This document shows, piece after piece, positions 16,315 through 25,148 of a stretch of 46,167 nucleotides of DNA (positions are counted from its first letter, which is position 1; every line of letters begins with the position of its first letter). Position numbers and translations under genes: made by a program. The notes below the pieces were generated by a model, which did no database searches, had not been told where the DNA came from, and saw only the letters and a program-made list of their open reading frames with translations. Source of the DNA: Paenibacillus sp. FJAT-29882 (GTDB lineage Bacteria; Bacillota; Bacilli; Bacillales; DSM-1321); contig NZ_LMVB01000004.1 of the NCBI RefSeq assembly GCF_001510645.1, forward strand, positions 541 to 46,707, written 5' to 3'.

Positions 16315-16788
16315 TTAAACCACTAACCTTCGCGCGTCAACTAATCCCATTGTCCTTTGAATTACAGATATTAGATTAGTTAAAACTTTAGCTGTATTAA
16401 TTGGTAGTTGAAGAGGGCCTTGTGTTATTTTAATAACCCAAATGTAAGAATCGTGCTCTTTTATGGCTTCAATATTGATACACCAATCTAATTTTTCCAT
16501 AACAAATTTTCCATATCCAGTACTATTAAAGCCCTTTGCTTGGAATTTTGATGTTGGAATATCAGTTAATTCTGTTTGGAAGCGGCATTCAGTTTTTGAA
16601 AGATATCCTCCCAATTTTGAATGTAACTTTGCCATTGTATACTGAAGTGAAAGCAAATCTAACGTTCCTCCCACCAGTACCTGATCTTCTGTAAATAGAC
16701 AGTTTCTTTTTCTTAGCCCTGGCAGTGAAATTAGTTCAACATCCACGGGTGTTTTCCACTCTAAGTTCATAAAAATTTGATAAGACAT
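16315..16788 (-). CDS. unknown 157-residue protein under an attenuator-like leader
   Basis: I do not recognise a family. The protein is mostly beta-strand-like (QIFMNLEWKTPVDVELISLPG; YIWVIKITQGPLQLP) with no signal or TM segment, so it is cytoplasmic. ATG 16788 follows AAGGAGAGA. The leader resembles that of the primase gene (short CACC..GG hairpin, long terminator hairpin, GTGC, then AAAAACTTTTTTAAGG). That suggests shared control of the two genes. Confidence 0.6.
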   Translation of the reverse strand: MSYQIFMNLEWKTPVDVELISLPGLRKRNCLFTEDQVLVGGTLDLLSLQYTMAKLHSKLGGYLSKTECRFQTELTDIPTSKFQAKGFNSTGYGKFVMEKLDWCINIEAIKEHDSYIWVIKITQGPLQLPINTAKVLTNLISVIQRTMGLVDARRLVV

Positions 16789-16826
16789 GTAAATCTCTCC
16801 TTAAAAAAGTTTTTGAATGCACAAAA

Positions 16827-16901
16827 AAACACTCCTTGAATATCAAATAACTGTCAAAAGACAGATAAACCCTAGGGTATTTGATCACTCAAGGAGTGTT
16901 T
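16827..16901 (-). terminator. large nested terminator hairpin in the 16788 leader
   Basis: Outer arms AAACACTCCTTGA (16827-16839) and TCAAGGAGTGTTT (16889-16901) are perfect. Inner arms TATCAAATA/TATTTGAT and CTGTC/GACAG extend it. The minus strand ends GTGTTTTTTTGTGC. It sits 38 bp upstream of the start codon. A second small hairpin (TTCTC-CCT-GCAT-AGG-GAGAA, 16917-16938) precedes it. Confidence 0.65.
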
Positions 16902-17002
16902 CGGATTAATTAAAGTTCTCTCCTGCATAGGTGAGAAAGAAAAAAACAAGTAGATAATATGACCCTATCATATCATAGAGCTAAAAGTGTCGTAAATAAA
17001 AA

Positions 17003-17032
17003 AACTCCTTAAATAATTAAATTTAAGGAGTT
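17003..17032 (-). terminator. terminator at the end of the transfer-like cluster
   Basis: Perfect 12-bp arms AACTCCTTAAAT / ATTTAAGGAGTT with a 6-nt loop, then TTTTTTTATT on the minus strand. It overlaps the stop codon of the last gene. Confidence 0.8.
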
Positions 17033-17273
17033 AATAAGGATTCAACGAATAGGCATTTTCAACATTTTTAAATTCTTTCTCGTCATTTATATCTTCTAAT
17101 TCAGGTAAACCGTCGTCATCTAGCTTTATTTTTAAAAAACAGATTTCCTGGGAGTTTAAAGAAAGTACTAAATATCGATTATGTTTAAGTGCCAACATTT
17201 TTTCGATACTAGCATCCTTTATTACTTCCTTTTCACCATTTTCTAAGATAATTCCGATTTCATTGGAACTCAT
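17031..17273 (-). CDS. small unknown acidic protein, last gene of cluster
   Basis: The protein has 80 residues from ATG 17273, chosen for GAGGGGAG about 8 nt upstream. The sequence MSSNEIGIILENGEKEVIKDASIEKM...LVLSLNSQEICFLKI is a small beta-rich fold with an acidic tail. It overlaps the previous gene by 14 bp, so translation is probably coupled. No known family. Confidence 0.6.
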   Translation of the reverse strand: MSSNEIGIILENGEKEVIKDASIEKMLALKHNRYLVLSLNSQEICFLKIKLDDDGLPELEDINDEKEFKNVENAYSLNPY

Positions 17274-17739
17274 CGAATTCTCCCCTCTCCACCTTTTTTG
17301 AATAATGCCCATAATATTGAAGGGAAGTCTCGTTATCTAAATATCCAAACTGTAGCATTCTTGAAAGTAAGTTTTTAAATGCCTTATTAGGGAGGGTATA
17401 AATATAATAAAATCGGTCTAGTGAAGCATGCTTTGCGTGCATTTTGAAATGAATCAGTTCAATAGTTTTATTATGAATTTCTTCTTCTTCAGCATTCATT
17501 TCAGGATTTAAGAAATCTCTATAAAGGGAAGATTCAGTGTCTCGATGTAAAAGTTTTTTTCGTATCATGGAGCGGATGTCGGGTGCCATGTCTTCAGGGA
17601 AAACCATCCAATTTGATAAAGTTATCAATGAGATACCTAGTTCACTTATATTTAAATAACTATATATACCTTTAATATTATTCTCAAAATTTATAATCCC
17701 CCAAAACTCCGTGCCAAGTTCTTTTATTTGTTCGTTCAT
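17260..17739 (-). CDS. unknown protein of the transfer-like cluster
   Basis: The protein has 159 residues from ATG 17739. The site follows the upstream stop at 17747 by 5 nt and has GAGG 12 nt before it. Residues are mostly helical, with a highly charged middle (NAEEEEIHNKTIELIHFKMHAKHASLDRFYYIY). No motif recognised. It sits between the second Replic_Relax-like protein and the 80-residue protein and is co-transcribed with both. Confidence 0.6.
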   Translation of the reverse strand: MNEQIKELGTEFWGIINFENNIKGIYSYLNISELGISLITLSNWMVFPEDMAPDIRSMIRKKLLHRDTESSLYRDFLNPEMNAEEEEIHNKTIELIHFKMHAKHASLDRFYYIYTLPNKAFKNLLSRMLQFGYLDNETSLQYYGHYSKKVERGEFDEFQ

Positions 17740-17746
17740 CACTAGG

Positions 17747-18880
17747 TTAGTCCTCAAAATCATCATCCTCAAAATTTGTTTGCTGTAGTTCAAAGTATTC
17801 AGATGCAGTCATTCCAGTGTGTCCGTCAAGTAGAAATGACATTTTTGATTTCTTAAGGGATTTTGATGCCGAATCGAATATGAGGAATGTTTCTGGGCTT
17901 AATCCCATTAATAACCGCTCATCAGTGGTCCATCTAATTTCTATACTAGGTAAATATTCATCAGCTAATTTAGCTATATAGGGTATACGAGAATCACTAT
18001 CTACTATAATAATTAATCTTTTGGGTTGCTGATCTAGCGGCAACTTTTCAATAGCAGCTTGTGTATATTTAAATCTTTTTATAGCATGTTCTTCCCAGTT
18101 GTAAGAGAGGCGAATAACTTCTAACCAAAATGTAAGGAATTGGCCGCTATCTTTGATTAATTCAATTACAGCACCAGGATAGTGTACTGAACCATCTTGT
18201 AATCGTACAGGAGCTTTTCTGTCCCAATATAAAATTCGGTCTATTCTTTTCATTTCTGCATAAAGTTCATTAGCTACTAAGTCAGGGAAAAAAGCTGACA
18301 TATTTGGGCCGGAAGTTCTTGAGAAATCTACGGGAACAAATTGAAAGTCTTTAGGTACTTTTTGGTGAAATAAAGCTTCTGACGCTTCACACCCTATACG
18401 TGTTAAACCATAGATAAGTGGTTTCTTTTTATCTGAGTTGCAAGGTGTCATCCAAGAAAATGCAGTGATAATTCCACGAGTCCTGCATTTTTTAATAAAG
18501 TCTTTAACCTTATCGGGATTATCATCTTCACTAAATATAATTCTAGTGATTTGCGCTCTAGTTGCCACCCTATGATTTGATAGGAAGCTGATTAAAGCAA
18601 TTTCATTATCAGTGAATGCTTGCTCTTCCATACGCTGATTAATCCAGTATCTACCCCGATTCTTCCCCTCATTTGGTTGAACATAAACCATTGTCGCAAA
18701 CGGGTCAGCATATAAACCAAATTTGGAGCCATCGGGAGGCAAGAAGTTGAAAATATCAGCTGGAGAGCTGGCGGGATCATATGGATTACTAGTTGCCTTT
18801 GGGGACGTCACCTTTATTGAAGGTGACGCAATCCCTGTGGGCTCTTTGGTTGGGTCAAAATTAAAAAGTTTATCGGCCAT
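17747..18880 (-). CDS. Replic_Relax-like protein (second copy type)
   Basis: The 377-residue protein has a disordered Pro/Ser-rich N-terminus (about 1-50). A winged helix follows (FTDNEIALISFLSNHRVATRAQITRIIF...RGIITAFSW...YGLTRIGCEASEAL). The C-terminal domain carries FWLEVIRLSYNWEEHAIKRFKYTQAAIE and RLIIIVDSDSRIPYIAKLADE. This layout fits the replication-relaxation (Replic_Relax, PF13814) family found on Gram-positive plasmids. Those proteins are thought to act at DNA nicking or replication sites. It starts 11 nt inside the S1-protein gene, so it is coupled to it. Family call moderate; enzymatic activity unproven. Confidence 0.6.
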   Translation of the reverse strand: MADKLFNFDPTKEPTGIASPSIKVTSPKATSNPYDPASSPADIFNFLPPDGSKFGLYADPFATMVYVQPNEGKNRGRYWINQRMEEQAFTDNEIALISFLSNHRVATRAQITRIIFSEDDNPDKVKDFIKKCRTRGIITAFSWMTPCNSDKKKPLIYGLTRIGCEASEALFHQKVPKDFQFVPVDFSRTSGPNMSAFFPDLVANELYAEMKRIDRILYWDRKAPVRLQDGSVHYPGAVIELIKDSGQFLTFWLEVIRLSYNWEEHAIKRFKYTQAAIEKLPLDQQPKRLIIIVDSDSRIPYIAKLADEYLPSIEIRWTTDERLLMGLSPETFLIFDSASKSLKKSKMSFLLDGHTGMTASEYFELQQTNFEDDDFED

Positions 18881-19793
18881 AGCCAGTAGTACCTCTTCTT
18901 TTTTGTTGTAGTCTTGTTTGTTTACTTTGTCTAGGCGTAATTATAATACCTTTTATGCGACGGTTTTCATGGTCAATTGATTGAATTTTAAAATTGACTT
19001 CATCACCTTCTCTAAGTAACTTTCCATCTACTGCAGGAGGGAACCCGGAACGCACTGTAATTCCACGCGGTTTTAATTTAATAAAAATTCCATGCTCGAC
19101 ATTGATCTTATCGATTACACCTAGGTATGTTGATTTCTCTTGGTACTCATTAATATAACTCATAGGGTCGATCTCTAAAGCCTTATGACTGACTTCTATA
19201 TACCCATTGATTAATTTTAGTTCTTCCTCAGTAGCAGTTTCCCCTTCGATTTCAAGCGTAGGATTAGGCCTGTGAATCTTAGTGACCACTACATCCAATG
19301 ATTCTCCAAGAAAAACTTCTTCTTGTAAATCATCGAAATAAGTATGAGAGTATTCTTTCCGGCCCATTCTTACAGGAATACCTTGGACAAGTAAGTAAAT
19401 ACTATTTCTATCAACACCAACTACGAAACCGGAAAATTTATTTTTCTCTTGAGCGGTTCTCCAAAATTTTTGTGCTAGTATTTCAAGTGCTTTTTTTCGA
19501 TCCGCTGCAAATATTTCACCCTCGACATCAATATGGCTTACAACGAATTCAAAATGTTTACCAATAAAACTTTGAATCCCTCTATATTCATAATCTGAAA
19601 TAAAACTTTTGGGTAGATATCCATAAATCCCGTTATAGTCTAATTTTAAACATTCTTCTTTGATTTCACCTTGTTGTTTTAGTTCAATACCAATTGCTTG
19701 TGCAATTAGGACACTACCTCGTCTATGGGAATCTTTTATATCAGCCCAAGCAGTGGCTCTTTCCATTTCTAAATCTTGTAGATAATCATTCAT
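18870..19793 (-). CDS. S1-repeat RNA-binding protein
   Basis: The 307-residue protein has about three S1/OB-type segments. The clearest is the C-terminal one (STYLGVIDKINVEHGIFIKLKPRGITVRSGF...LREGDEVNFKIQSIDHENRRIKGII), preceded by KFSGFVVGVDRNSIYLLVQGIPVRM. The basic tail (RQSKQTRLQQKRRGTTGYGR) is also typical of RNA binders. ATG 19793 follows ATAGGAGG. It is first in a coupled run 19793 to 17031 and lies directly after the coupling ATPase. It may bind transfer-cluster mRNA or ssDNA; that is inference. Confidence 0.75.
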   Translation of the reverse strand: MNDYLQDLEMERATAWADIKDSHRRGSVLIAQAIGIELKQQGEIKEECLKLDYNGIYGYLPKSFISDYEYRGIQSFIGKHFEFVVSHIDVEGEIFAADRKKALEILAQKFWRTAQEKNKFSGFVVGVDRNSIYLLVQGIPVRMGRKEYSHTYFDDLQEEVFLGESLDVVVTKIHRPNPTLEIEGETATEEELKLINGYIEVSHKALEIDPMSYINEYQEKSTYLGVIDKINVEHGIFIKLKPRGITVRSGFPPAVDGKLLREGDEVNFKIQSIDHENRRIKGIIITPRQSKQTRLQQKRRGTTGYGR

Positions 19794-19836
19794 TTTATTT
19801 CCTCCTATGGATAATTTTTCTATATAAAACGCAAAA

Positions 19837-19876
19837 AAGCACCATTAAGGACTCAAAAGAGTTCTTAACGGTGCTT
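19837..19876 (-). terminator. terminator between the coupling ATPase and the S1 gene
   Basis: 18-bp arms AAGCACCATTAAGGACTC (19837-19854) and GAGTTCTTAACGGTGCTT (19859-19876), 16 matches plus two G-U pairs. TTTTTT GCG follows on the minus strand. It lies about 45 nt before the S1 gene start. Confidence 0.75.
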
Positions 19877-19974
19877 CCGTATATTAGTCGATATAGAATT
19901 TGTATTTGTTACATTTAATAATATTGAATAATTGTAAAAAAGACAACACTTTTTTACAATTATTTATTTTACAC

Positions 19975-22791
19975 TTATACTTCATCTTCTACTTCATCTT
20001 CTATTTCCATGACCCCGTTCGCTAAAGCTGTCGAACTTACCGCTTGTTTATTATCTTTGTGAATTTTATAAAGTAGCTTGAACTCTTCACTTTGTCTCAT
20101 GCTCTTTAGCATTTCATTAACATTATCTAAAGATTCATCGTCTGGAATGCTGTACATTTCAGGTGGAGTTTCAGATGTAGAATCAGATAAGTAGGGTACA
20201 GGAGTATTTAACATTTCGATAATTTGTTTATCATCTAAAAAGTGTAGTTGCTCAGGTGGTGGTTCAATTAAAGAATTCATATTATTATTTATTTTATCTT
20301 CTGATAGGGATTCTTTATTTTTATCACTTGAAGTCCTTTTTTTGCTAAAAGACACAACATTACTATTTGGAGATACTGGATTTTCCATGCTCGGAATAAT
20401 CATGGTTAATTGTTCATCGCTTGATTCAGGAATCTTAATGGTTATGTCATCCGCGCCGTTACCTTCAAACTCAGCAATTATTGAATGGAAATCGTCTGTA
20501 TCATCTACTGCAAATGCATCAGCGGGCTCTTTGAACTTAAATTCTTCTTCCTTTTCTTCAATTGAATGCAACTGCTCTTTTTTCTCTATGAAATCTTGAG
20601 TAAATTTTTCATTCTCTACAATACCCTTTATGTCAATTTCCTCACTTTGCTCAGAGGAGAGATTTAACTGGGCCAATTTAAAATACTTTTTTAAGAACTT
20701 TGCTTCAGATACAAATTTTCCAAAAGCTTTTCTAGGAGCGGAAATAGATCCATCTTCTTTAACCATTTGTACAATCATATGTTTAAAAGGCAACTCAAGT
20801 ATATCAGTGGGCGTAAATCTTGGTTTTAGTTGTTTTTGTGTATTATGTCGTAATCCCCAACTAGGATTTTCCACTGTGACTGGTGTTGTCGATTCGTTCA
20901 TTGATTCTTCTACAGCTTCATCTTCACCAAATGTGTCTGAAAAAATTTTGTTATCTTGAAATGAGCCTCTACCAAAGACTGTTTTGGTTGAAGCATTGGT
21001 CATAATAGTTTCCCTATATCCCTTCACTACACTTTCAAGCTGACCTAATGACTGCAAGGCTATTAACGTTCCTACTTTGTAAGATCTACCCAAAGTTAAA
21101 AATCTTTCAAATGATTGGTTAATATACAAGGGGAATTCATCAATATTAAAAAACACTGGTGCCCGTACATAGCCATTCTCTTCTTTGGGTCTTCGAAAAA
21201 CTGCACTTTGAAACTGTCGAATAAAAAACTGGCCAAACATTAGTGATAATTCCTCAAGCTCTCCCAATGCTGTGTTTACAAGGAGAACACCGCCTTCATC
21301 AAGAAATTTGTCCAAATTCAAAGTTTGTTCTTTATCTTTTGCAACCATGAGGTCGCTAAGCATAGCATTCATAGCAATGTCGTTTAAATACTTTTTACCA
21401 CCAGATACATACTTATCCTTTTTATTATCAACAACTTGTCTTCCCTCGTATCGGTGTCCTGATGGGTATAAAAGAGGCAGGATGTTGTCTTTGTCTCTAT
21501 ATGTTTTGTAATCCAAAACCTCGTCTTCAAAATATCTAACGACTCTTTCGTATATGTCTAATGTGTTGACATCCTCTTGACTTAATTCATTTTCATTTAT
21601 CCTTTTTTTATCGATTTCTGCACGCACACCTTCAGTTAGATTCGCTAGGTAACGTGAGTCAGTATACATCTGTTGAAGATGAGTGATATTTGTTAGGTCG
21701 CCATAATACATTTTAGCTAAGAGTGTAAATGCCCCTGCTGTCTCCTCCTGTTGGCCTTTAAAAAATTCATCTTGGTCACCCGTAAGAGCGTTTAAAGTCC
21801 CTCTAAATGAATCGGCAGCAGCGGTTAATGGCCCAGTAAAAGGATTAAATTTTATTGATCCGCTTTTGGTTGGATCAACTACATAAATCTTTTCTTCTGG
21901 TACACCTAATTTTCTAGCAAGTTTTAATACATCATCAACTGCATCTCCCTTTGGCTCTAACAAAACTACTCCCATCTTCTTACCTTTCGCAATTCTTACT
22001 AAGTCTTGTACAATCCTTATGAGGAGGCTGGTGCTTGTTTTACCAGATCCTGTAGCACCACTTATCAATTCATGGAGATATCTTTCCGATTCTTTTAAAA
22101 CAAGTGGCTTTTTATTTTCTTTATCGAATCCAATAATTACATCACACTCATTGTATTTTAAAGAGTGGGAGTACCGTGCTAATATTCTCGGTTCCCATTT
22201 TAAAAACTGATCCTGAATAATTTTTTGATTCATGATGAAGTGACGATAGCCGTATAACATTAGAAATATTGTAATAAGAAGCGGTGAAATATAAATCAAT
22301 GTAACTAAAGGATTCATATTTGTAATCATAAGATAATCATATTGAAGTGGTGATACTTGTACACTACCTAAATGTGTAACGTAGTTTTCCTTTGAATACC
22401 TAGCAAATCCTAACCACAGCATAAAATTCAATGACATTCCGTTAAACAAAAGGGCAAGGACTCTGCCTTTTCCGGTGCTACTCCAATCAATAAGAATTTT
22501 ATGACCTCTTTTTATAGGAAAAGTTATGGTCGTATAAAACCAAGTTAGTAACGGCAAATTTAATAGAATTAAGAACATTGTCCAGGGCATAGTAAGAAAC
22601 GGAAATATACTCCAAAAGGGAATCTTAAAGGACAGCCCTAACCAAACCGATAAAGCTGAAAGTCCTATAAAGCTGAAATTGAAGAAAGTTAAGATTGTAG
22701 TAAAGTACGTGTGAAATTTTAGCCTAATCCATTCTTCTATACTGTCGCCTTTGGTTAACCAGAAATGCTTGAATTTTGAAATGCCATCCAT
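19975..22791 (-). CDS. VirD4/TraG-like type IV coupling ATPase
   Basis: The protein has 938 residues from ATG 22791, fixed by AAAGGAG 8 nt upstream. Four hydrophobic segments occupy the N-terminal third (about 30-60, 60-85, 112-126, 155-182). Walker A GATGSGKTS is at 245-253 and Walker B FFNIDEF at about 548-553. Further motor signatures are IYVVDPTKSGSIKFNPF and LIALQSLGQLES. An acidic, low-complexity tail of more than 200 residues follows. Family members link DNA substrates to a transfer channel in the cytoplasmic membrane. Neighbours are two Replic_Relax-like proteins. No VirB4-type ATPase is seen in the window. Confidence 0.88.
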   Translation of the reverse strand: MDGISKFKHFWLTKGDSIEEWIRLKFHTYFTTILTFFNFSFIGLSALSVWLGLSFKIPFWSIFPFLTMPWTMFLILLNLPLLTWFYTTITFPIKRGHKILIDWSSTGKGRVLALLFNGMSLNFMLWLGFARYSKENYVTHLGSVQVSPLQYDYLMITNMNPLVTLIYISPLLITIFLMLYGYRHFIMNQKIIQDQFLKWEPRILARYSHSLKYNECDVIIGFDKENKKPLVLKESERYLHELISGATGSGKTSTSLLIRIVQDLVRIAKGKKMGVVLLEPKGDAVDDVLKLARKLGVPEEKIYVVDPTKSGSIKFNPFTGPLTAAADSFRGTLNALTGDQDEFFKGQQEETAGAFTLLAKMYYGDLTNITHLQQMYTDSRYLANLTEGVRAEIDKKRINENELSQEDVNTLDIYERVVRYFEDEVLDYKTYRDKDNILPLLYPSGHRYEGRQVVDNKKDKYVSGGKKYLNDIAMNAMLSDLMVAKDKEQTLNLDKFLDEGGVLLVNTALGELEELSLMFGQFFIRQFQSAVFRRPKEENGYVRAPVFFNIDEFPLYINQSFERFLTLGRSYKVGTLIALQSLGQLESVVKGYRETIMTNASTKTVFGRGSFQDNKIFSDTFGEDEAVEESMNESTTPVTVENPSWGLRHNTQKQLKPRFTPTDILELPFKHMIVQMVKEDGSISAPRKAFGKFVSEAKFLKKYFKLAQLNLSSEQSEEIDIKGIVENEKFTQDFIEKKEQLHSIEEKEEEFKFKEPADAFAVDDTDDFHSIIAEFEGNGADDITIKIPESSDEQLTMIIPSMENPVSPNSNVVSFSKKRTSSDKNKESLSEDKINNNMNSLIEPPPEQLHFLDDKQIIEMLNTPVPYLSDSTSETPPEMYSIPDDESLDNVNEMLKSMRQSEEFKLLYKIHKDNKQAVSSTALANGVMEIEDEVEDEV

Positions 22792-22818
22792 TCTTTTTCT
22801 CCTTTGGGAACAAACAAA

Positions 22819-22851
22819 AAGAACCGAACCCAAAATAAGGGTTCGGTTCTT
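22819..22851 (-). terminator. terminator just upstream of the coupling ATPase
   Basis: Perfect 13-bp arms AAGAACCGAACCC / GGGTTCGGTTCTT with a 7-nt loop, followed by TTTTTGTTTG on the minus strand, then the RBS about 15 nt later. It separates two co-directional genes, so it can limit or attenuate the ATPase gene. Confidence 0.8.
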
Positions 22852-22903
22852 CCGATTGGTTATTATTTATTAACGCCAATTATATGGTTATGTGTATACC
22901 ATG

Positions 22904-24253
22904 TCAATGGAGTATTAAACGTTTGCCTATGGAAATGAGCGGAATATCGTCTATCCATTCCAATTCCTTCGTAAACCATTTATTATTTGGCACATCATAT
23001 AAGATTGTATCACGTAAAGATAGGAGTGGTTGACCTTTGAAAAAATCAGAGTTAGGAAAGCTGCTAGGATTTTTTAAAAAAAGACAAACAGGAACAACCT
23101 TTTGGATACGGGAGTAGTGCGTATTTAAAGTTCTTTCATTACTTAGAAATTCCAAAAAGTGCTTTAGTTCATACCAACCTAATGTTTCAAAACCATCCAC
23201 TCTTATGTAACAATAAAGGACTCCTTTTTTCTCTTGGATTTCTATAAGTGTTGTCGCCATACCTCCGTTATATGGTAATTCATCGGAAAAGTATTTCAGG
23301 GGTATCCCTTTAAAATCTGATGACATTTCGAGCATTGGAACTATATTCTTAAAAGCTTGAGCGGCAAGTTTTGAACCAATAATTTCTCGCTGCAATCCCG
23401 AAGTAATCTGGTCCATAGTTTCATGAATGAGATTTACCTGATAAGAATACTCACCAACACTTTCATGAAAAGCTTCTGAAATTGTAGACCATCTTGCTTC
23501 TAGACCAAACTCATGTTCTTTGGTGTTTGATATAAATATAATTCCACGGGGAAGCGGTTGTTTATTTTTCTTTAGATAATCAAAATACAATTTATACTGT
23601 TGGAATTTATTTAGTAAGCGAACTTTTCTTTCCGAACCAGTATCTACTTCAACAGGATATATGTCCGTTATTTTCCGTACTTCCTCTTTTCCACTTTCCT
23701 TTTTAATTACCTCTCGTACAATTAGTACTTCTCCGTCTGGTTTCAACTCCTCCCAAACTTTCTTATCTGTAGCACTTGATATCACTTCAAATTTTTTACT
23801 ACAATATCGATTATCTCTGTAGTCAAAATGAATACCAGGCATTTTTTCGACGTTAATTTTTTCGAATTCTAGAAATGTGTCTACCTGCATCAGAAAATGT
23901 TTAAGTTGCTGACTAGGTGGTCGCTGAAGCTTGTAGTCAAATACACCGTAATCCTTATAAAACCCACTTCCTCTATAGTTCGGTTTTATATTCAAATACC
24001 GAATCATAAAGTCGTACCCCTCTTCAGATAAAAAATAGAAATTTTTGGTATGTAACTTAATGAATTGATAGTCCACTAATCCGCTATCTATTAGTTTTTT
24101 AAGCGGCTTATACATATTCTTTTCAGAAGAAATAGTATTAGGGTAGTTAAGTCCCTTTACTAGCTGTGGAGTTGTGGCCCCCCTCATTCGAAATAGAAAT
24201 TGTAAGACTAACAGATCTTTATCAGATATCCTCTTGTTTAAAATAATAGCCAT
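22904..24253 (-). CDS. Replic_Relax-like winged-helix protein
   Basis: The 449-residue protein starts with a winged helix (ISDKDLLVLQFLFRMRGATTPQLVKGLNYPN...YKPLKKLIDSGLVDYQFI...YFLSEEGYDFM). A domain with HFLMQVDTFLEFEKI, LKPDGEVLI and VEVDTGSERKVRLLNKFQQYKLYF follows. Those acidic residues resemble the catalytic-like core of the Replic_Relax (PF13814) family. The role may be relaxase-like or an accessory at oriT; not established. ATG 24253 follows AAGGGG. It is the first gene of the transfer cluster, divergent from tubRZ. Confidence 0.7.
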   Translation of the reverse strand: MAIILNKRISDKDLLVLQFLFRMRGATTPQLVKGLNYPNTISSEKNMYKPLKKLIDSGLVDYQFIKLHTKNFYFLSEEGYDFMIRYLNIKPNYRGSGFYKDYGVFDYKLQRPPSQQLKHFLMQVDTFLEFEKINVEKMPGIHFDYRDNRYCSKKFEVISSATDKKVWEELKPDGEVLIVREVIKKESGKEEVRKITDIYPVEVDTGSERKVRLLNKFQQYKLYFDYLKKNKQPLPRGIIFISNTKEHEFGLEARWSTISEAFHESVGEYSYQVNLIHETMDQITSGLQREIIGSKLAAQAFKNIVPMLEMSSDFKGIPLKYFSDELPYNGGMATTLIEIQEKKGVLYCYIRVDGFETLGWYELKHFLEFLSNERTLNTHYSRIQKVVPVCLFLKNPSSFPNSDFFKGQPLLSLRDTILYDVPNNKWFTKELEWIDDIPLISIGKRLILH

Positions 24254-24480
24254 AATTCCCCTTCTCTCATCTATTACAGATTGAGGAAATTATAATATAA
24301 CAGAGAGGAAAAATAAAATTAATTTATTAAAAATATGGTTGCTTTAAGAGAACCTAAAAAAACAGACATTTAGAGGTGCACAGAACACGAAATAAGTCAC
24401 ACCTTGAATTATGCGTTTTTTTCATTGTGTTTGTATCTTAACAAATTCCTTTATTACCAACGGTTCAGCTTTAAAAAAAT

Positions 24481-24555
24481 GGATACTTGGATGGATACTT
24501 GGATGGATACTTCGATGGATACTTAGTATCCATCGAAGTATCCATCCAAGTATCC
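24481..24555. repeat. perfect 63-bp palindrome made of 12-bp units
   Basis: From 24481 the unit GGATACTTGGAT occurs twice, followed by GGATACTTCGAT and GGATACTT. The sequence 24493-24523 is then repeated as a perfect reverse complement at 24525-24555 around a single T. Every base pairs over 31 bp, so it can form an unusually stable hairpin or cruciform. It lies between the divergent transfer cluster and tubRZ. It could be a transfer or replication site, or a bidirectional terminator; no T-run follows either arm, which counts against the last. Confidence 0.85.
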
Positions 24556-24780
24556 AAAATATGAGTGTTATTATTCTTAATTATCGCCTCTTTAATTAAT
24601 GGTGATACAGGATGAAAATGAGTCGCTAACTGTTACACTTTCAAAGCTCTAAGCATCCACCCCCTCCCTTTAATTTAAATCCGGAAAAGTGGAAAAGTAG
24701 AAAAACGTCCATGACTTAATATTGAAGTGAAGGGTTTTATAATTAAAGGGAGGAGACATTTAAAATTAGAGGAGTTAACT

Positions 24781-24846
24781 GTGTACATAAAAGAATTCAG
24801 CTGTTTAAAAGAAAATAAATCAAAGTTGTTATATTTATCAATTTAA
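24781..24846 (+). CDS. possible 21-residue peptide
   Basis: GTG 24781 lies 6 nt after GAGGAG and opens 21 codons (MYIKEFSCLKENKSKLLYLSI). A TATAAT-like box is at about 24737. No family; it may be a leader peptide or chance. Confidence 0.25.
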   Translation: MYIKEFSCLKENKSKLLYLSI

Positions 24847-24973
24847 TTAAGTTTGATTTGGTATCTTACTGTTTAAAGATTTTGGATGAATTTAAATTGA
24901 AGCATTTTACATTTTCATACGTTTGAAAGTATTTTTAATGATCAACAAGTCCTAAAAAACTCGAATACCTTGA

Positions 24974-25148
24974 GTTCCTTTAAGGGACACAAGGTATATG
25001 GTTCTTTATGGTACACAAATGGTATTTGTTCATAAGAAATTTAGTTGGATTTAACGAAAAAATTTATTAAAATTGCATGATTGTGGGATTTGTACTATAA
25101 TGTTCCTTAAAGGTACATTAAAAACTAATTTGGTGGTACATAAGGTGG
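24974..25148. promoter_or_regulatory. TubR-type operator / centromere (tubC-like) repeats
   Basis: Four related sequences with consensus GTTCYTTAWRGGTACAYAA occur at 24974-24996, 25001-25024, 25102-25120 and 25130-25148. The third lies immediately at the expected transcription start of the tubR-like gene and the fourth overlaps its start. TubR proteins bind such iterated sites both to repress tubRZ and to form the segregation complex, so this is the probable centromere and operator. Confidence 0.7.
25073..25101 (+). promoter_or_regulatory. predicted tubRZ promoter
   Basis: TTGCAT (25073-25078), 17-bp spacer, TATAAT (25096-25101). The start would fall just inside the operator repeat at 25102. 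An ATG at 25073 lies within the promoter and is thus not the start of the gene. Confidence 0.65.

Larger units (their letters stand above)
24254..24973. other. divergent intergenic region
   Basis: Besides the palindrome at 24493 and a possible 21-codon ORF, no gene is seen. A TTTATAATT box near 24737 precedes GGGAGGAG and GAGGAG sites, which suggests a plus-strand transcript. Several stretches are strongly AT-rich. Confidence 0.4.

Noticed and set aside
24481..24555. CRISPR-like array
   Set aside because: Units are contiguous with no spacers, and the structure is a palindrome; no cas-like genes are near.
24411..24599. Open frame over the palindrome (WILGWILGWILRWIL...)
   Set aside because: The peptide is only the translation of the 12-bp repeat and its mirror image; no RBS and no coding sense.
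25073..25144. Upstream ATG extension of the tubR-like gene
   Set aside because: It overlaps the predicted -35 and -10 boxes and would start before the transcript; a later GTG has a better placed site.
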